From Gadus chalcogrammus (taxonomy: Eukaryota > Chordata > Actinopteri > Gadiformes > Gadidae), in contig NC_079426.1 of assembly GCF_026213295.1 (NCBI RefSeq), positions 366,242 to 430,241 of the forward strand: a DNA stretch of 64,000 bases, written 5' to 3'. The notes under the pieces are model-generated. The model was not told the DNA's origin. It ran no database searches and saw nothing but the letters and a program-made list of their open reading frames with translations. The translations under genes were made by a program, and so were the position numbers. This document shows positions 1-39,856 of the stretch, piece after piece; positions within the stretch are counted from its first letter, which is position 1; every line of letters starts with the position of its first letter.

Positions 1-82
1 GCATGACGCAGTGCGTCTTCATAGAGGCGCCATCGTGAAGCTGCTCATCGCTGCCGGGGCGGACACCCAGATCAGGAACCAT
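1..82 (+). CDS. ankrd2: ankrd2-like penultimate exon (partial)
   Basis: Reading frame starts at base 2 (CAT GAC GCA); 27 codons end exactly at the GT donor, so the intron is phase 0. The 135-bp intron to 217 shows nothing else. Confidence 0.7.
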
Positions 83-346
83 GTAAATAGTTACGTCGCC
101 GGAGAACAGATTATTTCTGCATATGGACTGAATATGCAGTATTTACTGAAGGCAAGGCAATAGAAGCACGTTGTGTGTGGCGTTGCTTAGAGACAGCTGG
201 TGCTCACTGTGCTGCAGGAGGGCCTGACAGCGTTGGAGCAGGTGAAGCAGTGGCACTCGGACACCATGGAGATCCGGCAGAGAGTGGAGCAGCTGAGAGA
301 GGCGGGCCAACAGGCTTCTGACGGCAGGGAGGCTGGAGAGCACTGA
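1..346 (+). CDS. ankrd2: ankrd2-like muscle ankyrin repeat protein, C-terminal end (partial)
   Basis: Two exons of a gene entering from the left edge. The first (to 82) reads HDAVRLHRGAIVKLLIAAGA then DTQIRNH, the end of the last ankyrin repeats. It resembles the DAVRLNRYKIIK..LLHGAD block of the ANKRD1/ANKRD2 family. A GTAAAT donor follows at 83. The second exon begins after GCTGCAG at 218, in phase, and gives 42 residues (starting EGLTALEQVKQW) ending in TGA at 344-346. This corresponds to the family's GKTP..LV..W tail. The family comprises titin-associated, stress-responsive muscle regulators that also enter the nucleus. I prefer ankrd2 over ankrd1 because morn4 is next door, as on human 10q24, and because the tail is long and polar. 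Paralogue assignment is inference; the ankyrin identity is seen directly. Confidence 0.68.
218..346 (+). CDS. ankrd2: ankrd2-like last coding exon
   Basis: Phase-0 acceptor CTGCAG|GAG. The 42 codons are rich in E, Q and R (a likely helix: MEIRQRVEQLREAGQQ). The exon stops 85 bp before a large minisatellite that probably lies in or near the 3' UTR. Confidence 0.68.
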   Translation, partial: EGLTALEQVKQWHSDTMEIRQRVEQLREAGQQASDGREAGEH

Positions 347-430
347 GCAGCGCTGTGTGGACGTGCTCCCTGGAGGAGCTACATGCTACAGATCAGCCCC
401 CTACAACGTCAAACACCAGGGAGACCTTTC

Positions 431-1876
431 GGGGGGTGGGTGGTCCTATAGGTGGGGGGGTCCTTTAGGTGGGTGGTCCTTTAGGTGGGAGGGGGGTCCT
501 TTAGGTGGGTGGTCCTTTAGGCGGGTGGTCCTTTAGGTGGGTGGTCCTTTAGGTGGGAGGGGGTTCCTTTAGGTGGGTGGTCCTTTAGGTGGGTGGTCCT
601 TTAGGTGGGAGGGGGGTCCTTTAGGTGGGTGGTCCTTTAGGTGGGGGGTCCTTTAGGTGGGTGGTCCTTTAGGTGGGAGGGGGGTCCTTTAGGTGGGAGG
701 GGGGTCCTTTAGGTGGGAGGGTGGTCCTTTAGGTGGGAGGGGGGTCCTTTAGGTGGGAGGGGGGTCCTTTAGGTGGGTGGTCCTTTAGGTGGGAGGGTGG
801 TCCTTTAGGTGGGAGGGTGGTCCTTTAGGTAGGAGGGTGGTCCTTTAGGTGGATGGTCCTTTAGGTGGGAGGGTGGTCCTTTAGGTGGGAGGGGGGTCCT
901 TTAGGTGGGAGGGGGGTCCTTTAGGTGGGTGGTCCTTTAGGTGGGAGGGTGGTCCTTTAGGTGGGAGGGGGGTCCTTTAGGTGGGAGGGTGGTCCTTTAG
1001 GTGGGAGGGTGGTCCTTTAGGTGGGAGGGTGGTCCTTTAGGTGGGTGGTCCTTTAGGTGGGAGGGTGGTCCTTTAGGTGGGTGGTCCTTTAGGTGGGAGG
1101 GTGGTCCTTTAGGTGGGAGGGTGGTCCTTTAGGTGGGTGGTCCTTTAGGTGGGAGGGTGGTCCTTTTGGTGGGAGGGTGGTCCTTTACGAGGGTGGTCCT
1201 TTAGGTGGGAGGGTGGTCCTTTAGGAGGGTGGTCCTTTAGGAGGGTGGTCCTTTAGGTGGGTGGGTGGTCCTTTAGGTGGGAGGGCGGTCCTTTAGGTGG
1301 GAGGGTGGTCCTTTAGGTGGGTGGTCCTTTAGGAGGGAGGGTGGTCCTTTAGGTGGGAGGGTGGTCCTTTAGGTGGGTGGTCCTTTAGGAGGGAGGGTGG
1401 TCCTTTAGGTGGGAGGGTGGTCCTTTAGGAGGGTGGTCCTTTAGGTGGGTGGTCCTTTAGGAGGGAGGGTGGTCCTTTAGGTGGGCGGGTGGTCCTTTAT
1501 GTGGGAGGGTGGTCCTTTAGGAGGGTGGTCCTTCAGGTGGGTGGGTGGTCCTTTAGGAGGGTGGTCCTTTAGGTGGGTGGTCCTTTAGGTGGGAGGGGGG
1601 TCCTTTAGGAGGGAGGGTGGTCCTTTAGGAGGGAGGGTGGTCCTTTAGGTGGGAGGGTGGTCCTTTAGGAGGGAGGGTGGTCCTTTAGGTGGGAGGGTGG
1701 TCCTTTAGGTGGGAGGGTGGTCCTTTAGGTGGGTGGTCCTTTAGGAGGGAGGGTGGTCCTTTAGGTGGGAGGGTGGTCCTTTAGGTGGGAGGGTGGTCCT
1801 TTAGGTGGGTGGGTGGTCCTTTAGGAGGGGGGGTGGTCCTTTAGGTGGGAGGGTGGTCCTTTAGGTGGGTGGGTGG
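431..1876. repeat. G-rich 16/20-bp minisatellite
   Basis: About 1.45 kb of mixed 16-bp (GGTCCTTTAGGTGGGT) and 20-bp (GGTCCTTTAGGTGGGAGGGT) units. Variants contain GGAGGG, GGCGGG and GGATGG. Runs of three or more G on the + strand recur every unit. It starts 85 bp after the ankrd2-like stop codon and runs straight into a (TG)n tract. Confidence 0.97.
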
Positions 1877-1878
1877 TG

Positions 1879-1909
<31 letters not shown>

Positions 1910-1920
1910 TGTGTGTGTGT
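1877..1920. repeat. (TG)n microsatellite
   Basis: Interrupted TG dinucleotide run directly abutting the preceding minisatellite. Confidence 0.97.
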
Positions 1921-2000
1921 ATGGTTCTACCCTGGCTCATTATCAAGGCTAAACAGTTTTGGATTATATCAGGTATGAATTCACAATTGAGTTATAGTTT

Positions 2001-2125
2001 AGCATCTTGCTCAAGGATTAGGTTTAGTCATTGGGGATCGAACCCGGTCCCCTTTGGTCATTGGGGATCGAACCCGGTCCCCTTTGGCTGGGAGCTCATC
2101 ACCCTAGCCACTTCACTATAGAGGT
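2001..2125 (-). mobile_element. tRNA-derived SINE fragment with duplicated B-box segment
   Basis: On the minus strand it reads AGTGGCTAGGGTGATGAG, then a B-box-like GGGTTCGATCCCC, then CCTTGAGCAAGATGC. This is the tRNA head and body of a common teleost SINE type. The 30-bp segment holding the B box is present twice in tandem (2028-2057 and 2058-2087). Family identity is from memory; the tandem copy is seen directly. Confidence 0.6.
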
Positions 2126-4552
2126 CATGAGTCTTCATTGCTCTGTTTTATGCAGGTCTGTTCTGAATGCATCTGTATGTGCAAACATGAGCATTATGGG
2201 TTGCATGTCTTGCCACCAGATCCATCTTTATGGGACAGTGCAGAGGAAAATGCCGGATTAGTCCAAATACATTTGGGAGATTGAAGAAAAACTGTCTAAA
2301 ATATTCTTCTTGAATATCTCAATCTAGTTTGCCTCTGGCTTGGCTTCAGTAAATTAATTCTAGGGAGCTTAACAAGCTTAACAGCAACCTCTGAAAGCCA
2401 GCCGATATTTATCTTATTTAATGTTGGCGCTCATGAGGGAGAGCCATATTGATCGCGGTGCGTACCATTTGCATGTTAGGGGCTGAGGTTCCACCAGATT
2501 TCACAGAGGCTAAAAGCCTGACTACGGCATCCAGTGGCGTTGAGATTTGAGCTATGTTCTAATACTCATCATGTGAGTGTTCTCAGAGAGCTCAGTGAAC
2601 ATATGCTCCTCTTTTAAGTCATCAGATGATCAGAGAGTGTAGTGGGCGGTCAGGCTGTTCATCTACTGTCAGGCAACCAGCAGCACATTTTTATCTTGCG
2701 GTTCATACAAACGTATGTGCTTTTGATCCTATTAAAAATACAATATCCCCTATTTGTTTTGATGGTTTCAATCATTTGAATCATCTGGTGAATAATGATC
2801 AGATATCAGGCACACACCAGGAAACTATACCAGGCGGATAATCTGAAGCGTGATACAAGGTTTGTTCTATTTAATTTCAATATAGTACATTTCAATGACA
2901 TTTTGTCATTTCGTCATCGTGACAATAGACAAGACATCACGGCTAGCAATGATGAACAGTTCATGGATCAGAAGCTAAACACTGTTCACTAAATTTTTAC
3001 TACTTTTCACTAAATTGTGTCAATTTGGCACATTGCTAACATCCAGGCATCTAGGGAGAATCATATTGCGAGGCGCTTGGATGTTTATCTTCTAAGACAT
3101 CAAACAGGACATTATATAGAGGGTGGACCCGAATGGGGGACTGAATTTGAATTATTCCAATTCAACCAACACAGCATGAATTAAATATTTTAACACACAC
3201 AATATTTTATTAAACACATGAACGATATATATCTGGTATAGCAGGCATATTGCAGCTGATATTCTGCACTCAAAGCAACACTGATACAGGAGAAAAAATG
3301 TAACCATGGCAATGCTATTTCAAGGCAGGTCAAAGTCTGGACAGGCACGCGTCTAAAGCACCAAGTGTAATTTTTCAGAAGACAGTGTGTGAGTGTGTAT
3401 GTCGCACCCTGTTAGAATAGAGGTTCAATATATGTTTTTTTTTTTTGCTCAAACAGGGATGCAAAGGCAAAGAAAAAGAGAAGGTTATCCTTGATAAAAA
3501 CAATCCAATACACTTCTAGAAAAACACATACGCATCTATTGTACATTCTTTACAGCAAATTTCAAGTATTAACGTAGAATTGAGTAGTGTTGTTGCATTC
3601 AGGGTTTTTACCTTCTGTGAGTGTTTTGAGTGTAGTTTACATGGATGCAGCGGATTGCAGCATCCAGGGGGGGCAAAGCAAGCAAATGAGCCCTACTGAG
3701 TATTGATATTGATCGGTTCATTATTTATTTAAGGCTGTTTAACTGTTCAAGTACACTGAATTAATTTGGTATCACAGAATATTTGTGATGATAAACGACT
3801 AAATACAATTCTACAATACTCAAATCCACTCTTGTACACTTTTGATCATAACTGCGATCGATTTAAAACAACAGTTATCAAGTCGGTAAAAATAAGCCAC
3901 CAGACGAATTTGATATAAATAAGCACTACACGGAAAACTAAATACTTTGGGATTAAATGTGCCGACACATATATTATACTTTTAACTGCCTTAACTCAGG
4001 TCCATGCCACTAACAGACATTTTTTCTTTCAATTATGTAAACATATATAACCCTTTCAATCCATTAGCTTGAAATGTAATTTTTTTTTGCAATAACTGCT
4101 TTATGAACAGCATAGTTGGATGGACTTGGGTTGCCGGAGCTGCGATCTTATCGGTAGCTCGTAAGCCCTCTTTCAGAGATTGCTCGAATGTCGGTTGATC
4201 TCCAACACATGGAAACCAACACATGAGCTGGGCTGCCATTAGTATGACAGTCCTGGCCTGTGCTTCCTTCCTCCAGCCTCCAGGGAGGAGCTGTGACGGT
4301 GATGAGCGTCTATTGATTTTCAGACATTCTTTCCTATTCCTATCCAAGCCACAAATAACAGCACCCTAAGCCCCCAACCCGCCCTCCCTCCTGACCCAAT
4401 CTAGTACATTGGCTGGAGGGTGACGTCTTCAGCGATAAACACTGTCTGATGAGACATTAAGAAGCAGTAACTGTTGATAATGCTGACCGTTATTTGCGTT
4501 TTCTGTTTTGCTTTTGGTCAAGGTTTGGTTGTTCTTCGATTCAGTGACTCAA
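2126..4552. other. intergenic, no gene recognised
   Basis: AT-rich DNA with short unconvincing open frames on both strands. I see no homology to a known protein, no RNA gene and no long repeat. Confidence 0.6.
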
Positions 4553-5444
4553 TATCTGTAACATCAGACACATAACACAATCTCGTATCTGTAACATCAG
4601 ACACATAACACGATCTCGTATCTGTAACATCAGACACATAACACGATCTCGTATCTGTAACATCAGACACATAACACGATCTCGTATCTGTAACATCAGA
4701 CACATAACACGATCTCGTATCTGTAACATCAGACACATAACACGATCTCGTATCTGTAACATCAGACACATAACACGATCTCGTATCTGTAACATCAGAC
4801 ACATAACACGATCTCGTATCTGTAACATCAGACACATAACACGATCTCGTATCTGTAACATCAGACACATAACACGATCTCGTATCTGTAACATCAGACA
4901 CATAACACGATCTCGTGTCTGTAACATCAGACACATAACACGATCTCGTATCTGTAACATCAGACACATAACACGATCTCGTATCTGTAACATCAGACAC
5001 ATAACACGATCTCGTATCTGTAACATCAGACACATAACACGATCTCGTATCTGTAACATCAGACACATAACACGATCTCGTATCTGTAACATCAGACACA
5101 TAACACGATCTCGTATCTGTAACATCAGACACATAACACGATCTCGTATCTGTAACATCAGACACATAACACGATCTCGTATCTGTAACATCAGACACAT
5201 AACACGATCTCGTATCTGTAACATCAGACACATAACACGATCTCGTATCTGTAACATCAGACACATAACACCATCTCGTATCTGTAACATCAGACACATA
5301 ACACGATCTCGTATCTGTAACATCAGACACATAACACGATCTCGTATCTGTAACATCAGACACATAACACGATCTCGTATCTGTAACATCAGACACATAA
5401 CACGATCTCGTATCTGTAACATCAGACACATAACACGATCTCGT
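4553..5444. repeat. 33-bp satellite, about 27 copies
   Basis: Very homogeneous head-to-tail array. Each unit holds ATCTGTAACATCAGACACAT followed by AACACGATCTCGT. The unit length is a multiple of three and lacks stops in two minus-strand frames, so long periodic open frames appear there (11-residue unit SDVTDTRSCYV). Nothing suggests they are translated. Confidence 0.97.
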
Positions 5445-5707
5445 CGTCTGCTACGACTGCAAACTATCAGATATGGTAGAGGCTAAAGACGGTTCTGAGA
5501 TACATTAAACATCCTGTTTGAGAAGCGGCACAACAGCTTCTAGTGCGTACATGCTTCTTCCAGCAGCACAATGAACAAGATGAAGGAAATCAATATGAAA
5601 TTGTGCATTTAGAACCAATCATACTGTCGTCGGTTATGTGTTCACAAGGCGCGTGAGATGCATTCAAAGCCATCGTGAAGGCAGAGCTAAAGCAAGGAGC
5701 AGAGGCA

Positions 5708-5780
5708 GATTAAAAAAAAAGAGAGAGCGACAGAGAGAGAGATAAAAAGAGAGAAAGAGTGAGAAAGATAGAGGGAGCAG
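5708..5780. repeat. purine-rich GA tract
   Basis: A/G-only runs (AGAGAGAG, GAGAAAGA) downstream of the morn4 stop codon, possibly within its 3' UTR. Confidence 0.7.
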
Positions 5781-5850
5781 TAGAAAAGCTCAAGTTAAGG
5801 TGTTCATCCCTGAGGCCCTGCTGAAAGGTGCTGTAACGCCCCTGGCTCCT

Positions 5851-7844
<1,994 letters not shown>

Positions 7845-8399
7845 TCAGAATCTCAGGTGAGGTCATCATTATCATTATCACTGTTAATGGGGATTCAGAA
7901 TCTAATAAGATCCGAGGGGAATATTCCGTTATATTATTGTCATTTAAATTAAATGACAATAAAATGGGCTCATTGATTGTTGATGCCCCATCAAAACGTA
8001 TACTGTGCTGGAATGGAGCAATACTAAAACAAAGACATACTGTAATACCAGAACTACTACAATTTCCATAGGTTTTGTGGTGGACATTTATAGCAATGAG
8101 AATTGGGATGAGAGTGAATTATGATCATACCACCGTCTGTAAATGGTGTATAAATACTTAAAGCAAAATAGCTATAAGGTGACAACGTTAATATAGGCAA
8201 CAACTTGTGCATCGCCCGAGCTGTCTATTAGTCATCAGTTTAATGCCTTTGCTTGTTGCCAATACCGCGTATGTCGTGTTCTTATCATAGGCAGTAAACA
8301 GTGCTCCGATTAGAATGATGTATGACACACAGTGAAAAGCATCAGTTAGGCTATTTACCTGTGCGCTACGTTTGCCTCCTGTAGACCATGGAATCTACC

Positions 8400-8540
8400 T
8401 TAAATTAGCAAATAGCGTAGAATTACCGGGTACGATGCATCCCATTTCTCCATACCTTCTCACATTTCAGGCTTGCAATAGCATCACAGCGCCCTAACTG
8501 CCGCGCCGTTTCATTGCTTGACTGTTGCTGCCTCGCATTT
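8400..8540 (-). promoter_or_regulatory. candidate morn4 5' exon / shared promoter area
   Basis: A relatively CpG-rich patch in otherwise AT-rich DNA, with a plausible minus-strand donor (CCCG|GTAATT near 8425). morn4 needs an upstream non-coding exon and lcor starts 0.9 kb away on the other strand. Position is inference only. Confidence 0.25.
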
Positions 8541-8976
8541 AACACCCGTTCTGATTGGCCTAGAGCACTATCATAGCAACATTTACCAAAATGCAATTTT
8601 TCTTCAGATATTGAATGTATTTTATGTGTCGTCTGTGCAATGACCAGGCCTTAAGCCTATGCACATTTTCTATTAGATTTATTTAATCGTAGGCCTATAT
8701 CAGTTTTTTTTAATTGCTATCTATAATTGGCCATGGCAATAAAGAGTATAGATCTTTTTTTTTTTCAATTGTATAATTTATATAGGTGTGCATTATGTAG
8801 CTCAGAATACTATGCTGCTGTGTTCCTCTTGACTGTTGTGTAGCACTGAGCTAATATAATGTGCAAAGTCCTATGCTGCTATTTTCTGTTATAAATCCAA
8901 TAGGTTTGTGAGACAGGGTTAGATAGCATATAGATAGATAGAAAGATATATAGATGAGGGGTGGATAGATTTATGT

Positions 8977-9163
<187 letters not shown>

Positions 9164-9386
9164 AAGAAATTCCTCAACAAATTTTACAGTGTAACCAATC
9201 ACCCATGTCTTCTAATGTAAACAAATAATAACAAATCTCGCAGTACGTTGGCTACTTTTTTTTATACATTTATAAAACTCCTCGATTTGCCCTCGCAACC
9301 GCGCTCAACTGGATGCGCGTTCACGCGTAGGCAAGAGCGCTTCCTTTTCCTCCAACGTGAGCGCGTCCAGAGAGGATCTGTAGAAA

Positions 9387-33954
<24,568 letters not shown>

Positions 33955-36900
33955 CCCATTCATCCCCCAAAAAGTATCTGCTATTTTGTGTAATATAATC
34001 CAACTGGTAAGAAGACACACGTTTCAGAAGAAGAAAATGCCGATATCTTAAGATATTTCAGGATGAAAGTGTCACTGTATATATTTGAGGATTCAAGGGT
34101 TTCACTTTGGTTTTTAAACACGTGTGTGGCTGGAGACCCCCCCCCCCCCCCCCCCCCACCCTGCGTGTTTAGCAAGCTGGTGTAGACAAAGCTTCCAGGT
34201 CTGTTATTAAGGCTGAGCGAGGTGCTGGACTATGGTATGTCCGTGGGTTTGTGTTCACTGAGTGTGTTCACAGTGCATCGGATACATGTTTCAACTCAAA
34301 ATACTTTTGCAGTTAAGTTCCACTAACCTGGCCTCCCTGGCCTGTCCGGTAATCAGAGCTTCGTGAATATGTGACTTTTGTGGTCAGGTGCCTTATTTAT
34401 AAAAACAAAACCTTGTTTGTGATCGAATTTTTTGCTGTGAAAACTTGTTTTTCGGACGATTGCACAGTGTCCCGTGTCGGAGAGGGGGTTGAATCATGAG
34501 TAAGATTCCTTTCATTTGTGCATAGAGTTGCTTTTCTACGCCTGCATAGTGTACAGTATACGCCTCCTCATGCATAATATGTAATTTAATTTGTCCATTG
34601 AAGCATTGGGATTTATGCGATCATTCTTTGTGTTTTTATTAAGCTTCTCATGTCCCCCAAAGCATTAACATCATTATCCTTCTTATTGTGACATGTAGAT
34701 TATGAAGCAGACACTGGTCTGGTAAACATCGAAGCAGGCTGGCTTCTAAGCAGGCATTCTCTCTAACTTAATTTATGTTTGCTTATTGATAAATGTACAT
34801 TTGGTTATGCTTTTTGGGCTTTTTTAAAATGGTGTTTATGGTTGATTTTAATTATCAATTATTTTCATACTACCATCCTCATCGGAGAATGTTATAAAAT
34901 CATCTTCCCATCTAGGAAAGAGTTCTCAGAACTTTTTGTTGAATCTTGTTTTTGTTGTTGAACGGAACCCCTGAAAGATTATACATGTACATTACAGTCA
35001 CAATGACTGATCATCTGGTCTTTTGGACAGTGGATGATTCACTAATGGTTTGGATAATTATATAGAAAATGTGTACGGAACGTCAAAATCTGAGCAGATA
35101 CTCATAATGTTGGATGGCCTTTTTGGTTCTGAAGTTCAACCGATACTTGGTTATGTTTCTCTCCCTGCACTGTGTCCATGAATCACCATCATTGTGGACA
35201 CATATTTTTCTGCGTGTGATCATGGCACAGTCCTCAATCATACAACCCAGTATGCCTCAATACTTTTGACTTTTAAAAAAAAAATCTTGCTGACTTGCTG
35301 GCAGACGTCTCATAATGTGAAGTTTCTGTACTTCTGCAATAGTCATTTACATTGGTGTATGATCAGAGGAAAAAAACGACACAACTTTTTAGCACAGTGT
35401 TATTTTTATTATGGTCATTTCTTGGAGGAAGTAAGCATTTGTAAATGTAGAACCTTTAATTCTTGTTTTTTGTTTTATTGTTATTTAAGTAACACTGATC
35501 TAGGCAGATGCATCCCGTAGATTCCCCAACAGTCAACCAAATAGATAACTTGAACATGTTTTATTCTTTACAGCTGTTATTTATAGATCTGGATTTTGTA
35601 TATATCAGAAAGAAATGGCAATGCTTTATTTGTGGTTGCACCAAGAATGATACATATTTTATGTTAAAACTGTATTTTTGCTGGATTTCATATAAAGATT
35701 TTGAATTTTTATGTTTTGGTTTTTTTCATGTGACTGCTGTGTGGAGGTTGATGGTGCTCATTGTTGAGAGGATATTGGTATGCAAAGACTTATAGTTCTA
35801 TTTGAAATTAAACTGCATGGTAAAAGACATGTGTGACAAACCTTGGCTTTTTCCAAACAAGATGGTACTACTCGTCTTGTTAAAAATAAGAATGAGGATG
35901 CTAATTCTCTCCAGGGATTAGCTGTATCTTATTTACTGCACGTTGTTAACATTATATTGTATGTTACGTTGATATCTGCTAAATGGAAAGACCAAGATTG
36001 GCTAACCATATCGGCACTCCAGTACCCAACCGGTAACTAGGACAATCTCATTTATCAGCGCAATGAGTTCATCGCAATCAGCACAGTGGTTAGAGAGCTG
36101 GGGAAAGGTATTTCTTTTTAGATGTTTCCAGAATTGTAGTTGATTGCTCACTGCCTCGGCTGCAGATTAATGTTAAAAAATACGTTCACCTAATGAACTT
36201 GTGTTGTAAAAATACAATTCCTCCCTTCTGTCTTGGAAGAAAGGGCAGAAACTTTTGAGGGATTTACTCCCAACCGTATAAAGTGAAGTATTGTAGCATG
36301 TCTGGTGAGCAGGTGACCCAGAAAGATAAAGCTGTTTGGGAAAGGAGGAATATGTGCGTAACCTAAATACATATGTTGTATAAGACAACACGAGTTGGGA
36401 TGCCCTACAAAGGCTTAATGTGAAAACAGCTTAAAGAGGCACACAAATATTTAACTTTGAGATTTAGATATATATTTTCACATCTATGGCACAACCAGAT
36501 TCAGCTATGGTGATCTTTCTTTTGAATTCACAAAAGACCAATTGACTAGACGCAGCTTGATGTGGCTAAACAACCTTCAACTAAGTAAAAGTGGGCTGAA
36601 ATCTATACCAGTTACTCATCATAGTAGTTTACTATGAGTTTAATATGATTAAAGGCAAGAAATATATATATATATATTCAGGAATCAGATGTATCCTAGG
36701 TGATGGGCAAAAAATGCTGAGTACAAAAAGAAAAGCATCTTAAAACGTAGACAACGTCCACGTTTGGGAGATATAAAGAACAAATATTTGTTTTTTCACA
36801 CATTTAGCATTTTAGATATATTTATTTGATGTAGATGTAAATTAGTTCTTTATTTAAATAAATAACTATTAAAGTTTATTTTAGACACATTTTAAATTGA

Positions 36901-37140
36901 AATTGGTTTAAGATCATTTAAATTATTTTTTTGGGATAAATATGTTATCTGTCTGACGGTTGCATTGGATAACAACTCATGACTTCTGTTTGCTGCAATT
37001 CTAAATTATTGTAATTGATTCAGTACTTTAGATTAAGATACTTGTTAAGCAATGAAGTTATTGTAGGACTACTCCACACACAACATACACAAAACAATTC
37101 ATGAGGCAAACGACAACGCATTTAAAAGCACACACATTAA
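33955..37140. other. lcor long-form 3' UTR and intergenic
   Basis: AT-rich, with no coding signal. A 20-base poly(C) tract lies at 34138-34157, and an ATTAAA (35807) followed by a GT-containing stretch is a possible end of the long mRNA. Confidence 0.5.
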
Positions 37141-37142
37141 AG

Positions 37143-37148
37143 TTTAAT
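37143..37148 (-). promoter_or_regulatory. candidate poly(A) signal of slit1
   Basis: ATTAAA on the minus strand, followed by GT-rich sequence (AATGTGTGTGC, then TTTTGTGTATGTTGTGTGTG) at 37060-37140. It would give a 3.5 kb 3' UTR. Confidence 0.35.
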
Positions 37149-39340
37149 GAATGAAAAGAGTGGGGATTTGGTAAACATTTGTTGGTGGCACTACATACAT
37201 TCAGCATTATTGGGAGTTTCTCAGTTCAATTCCACCATTATACAAAAAAAAACAAAAAAACACTTGATCGGCAGGGTGGTGCCCAACCAGATAACATATC
37301 TTCGATTTCGCACCAGTTCATTACAACAGATACATTGTGCCTTTCTTTTTTATTATCATTGACAAATACAGTTCCCTAAGATGGAAGATATAAACTTGGA
37401 GCTTCCGGTCGCCTGACCTGAAAACTGAATTACATCTCAACATAGCACAAGTACCACTAAGATGGCCACCGACAGTGGACACGTCTACTCTCACCAGTAG
37501 ACCTCAGTGTAACAGGAAGAGTAGGGGTGGGGGGAGGAGACACAAAGGATAAAGCCACACCCAACACAACGTGGACCTTCTCCCTTTGAAGATGTACACA
37601 ATCTGAGGACGACAGTGACTGCTCAACCAGTATCCTTCACTAGATCCCCTCTGGAGCTAGGCCTATTGTACACCACCGGCGTCACATAATAACCTAGTGT
37701 AAAAGCAAGCAGACATTTTGGAAGAGGTTATTCAGCGAAGCTTTCTGGAGTGGACATCTAGGAAAGACCTTGAACTGGTTCAGATCTGTTAGCTTTTCAC
37801 ACTTTAGGAAGAGATTAGACATTTAGGCCGGCGACTTGTATGACCGTCCCTCCGCTTTCCTTATGATGAACCGCCAACGTACAGAATAAATTGCAATTGA
37901 TGTATCTTACATTGGAAACTAAACAGCTAATAGTTTAACCACTTTATGAATAAGCATAGGTCATATTTATACATATTTATACATTCAGGTGTAACTGTAT
38001 TGTTCACTTTAAAATGGCACGCATATCTTTAATTTGTGTATCCTGTAGCCAGGTAATGTTGATAGAAATACCAACAGACAGAGCCTCCTAACCTCTCAGT
38101 AGTTGGTTACAAGTTTTTTAAACATTTAGCGGATGACAAACCGAATCCTTGATCAATGTCCCCGTGGCCAACTCATAGTGCGTCTTATTTCTACTGGCTT
38201 GACCAAAGCTTATGATCAGTTGAATTCTGTCAAACAAAAATGCCACAGTTTTAAAAGTTGAAATGATAGAAATGCAACCCAAATAATAAGCAAAACAAAA
38301 ATAAAAAAACAATCAAAAGAATCTGGAGCCTATAAAGTCTGTTTTCACGTGAGTTATGGAATTTCCTGTGGAAATACAAATCAATGGAAATGGGGCCACT
38401 TCTACCTTTATTGATAGCTCTGCCTCAGCAGCAAACAGGGAATGTCTGAGCCAGACAAGGTGAAACACTGCAGTAAGTTACAAATACCTTACATTTAATC
38501 CTCTTTTTTTTTTTTGCAAAATTATCTTTGTTTTGTATTCCTTTTAACTTTTTTTCTTTTAAACTTTATTGAAAATATCTGAAAGTCAGCAGCATGAATG
38601 CCTTTTACTTTCTACAGGAAAGAGCCTTTAGATGAAATAAATAAAATAAAAAACACTCACAGAATTAGATGTAATATTCACATGGAAGACAACATATACA
38701 ATATTAAACATATTTCTAAATCAATACTGCCTCCTACACAACAAGGCCAACCAAATGTGTTTACTTATTTATTTTGGCCGATTACTAATTAGCTTGTTTG
38801 AGGAAATGAAATTAACATATAAAAACACCATGGAACCAAATAATGCCATTAATAGTTCCATAGCTTCCAAAAAACACAGACTCACTCCTTAAACATAGAA
38901 AAATACTATACCAAAATGAAATACAAATATATATGTATATATATTAGAATCTGTTAGGCATTTTGTATAAAGTGGTGGGGCTAAAGGAGTTAGGTTACAT
39001 CACAGAACAAAACAAAAAGTAACACAAATCAATATAAGAGATAACACAAAACAAAACAAAATCTGCAATCTTTTGCTTTGTAATTACATGATATTAAGAA
39101 GCTCTACATATTCATTGTCAAACTCATCTCCACACATGCAACAGTTTGCACAAGTTTAATACTGCAGGCATGGGGGGGGGGGACTAGACTACCTCCTGCT
39201 TGGAAGGGGGGGCAGATTATGCAAATCATCCTAACCCTGAGGCAATGCATGCTGGGAAACTGAATACCACCGGGCACTGGCCGCTCTGATGGGTGTGGAG
39301 ATGAAAAGATTTCATTTGTGACAAAACCAATCTGCGCACT

Positions 39341-39342
39341 GG

Positions 39343-39436
<94 letters not shown>
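39341..39436. repeat. (TG)n microsatellite with duplicated flanks
   Basis: Flanks TTTGTGACAAAACCAATCTG and GCACTTTGGAGGGGGTCTAT recur around the TG array at 40955-41044. Confidence 0.97.
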
Positions 39437-39438
<2 letters not shown>

Positions 39439-39573
39439 ATGCACTTTGGAGGGGGTCTATGACTGTAGTGCTCAGTGCTGCTAGTCAGTGCCGTCTAGTC
39501 TTAGTTATGGAGTCTCTATGCAAGGTGGCTCACAGTACAACTGTGACACCCAAACACCTGCCGCTCTAAGTCC

Positions 39574-39574
<1 letters not shown>

Positions 39575-39641
<67 letters not shown>
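39575..39641. repeat. (TA)n microsatellite
   Basis: About 33 TA units. Confidence 0.98.
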
Positions 39642-39644
<3 letters not shown>

Positions 39645-39735
39645 TGTATCCCAACTGGATTATGTGCCGGCTCAAACCCTACCTGTTCCATTCTACATAT
39701 GCAATGTGTTAATGAATGAGCGGCCAGAGATCCCT

Positions 39736-39856
39736 ACCCCTACCCTCAGAGCGACGTACTGAACCTGACCCGGGCACCCCTACCCTCAGAGCGACGTACT
39801 GAACCTGACCCGGGCACCCCTACCCTCAGAGCGACGTACTGAACCTGACCCGGGCA
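39736..39856. repeat. 40-bp tandem repeat, three copies
   Basis: Units start at 39736, 39776 and 39816 and contain ACCCCTACCCTCAGAGCGAC; the copies are essentially identical. Confidence 0.95.

Noticed and set aside
2028..2087. Tandem tRNA genes
   Set aside because: Only T-arm/B-box-like sequence is present, with no complete cloverleaf; better explained as a SINE.
4518..5429. 303-residue minus-strand open frame with an 11-residue repeat
   Set aside because: Pure by-product of a 33-bp satellite; a second frame is equally open, units are identical at the DNA level and no start context or homology supports a protein.
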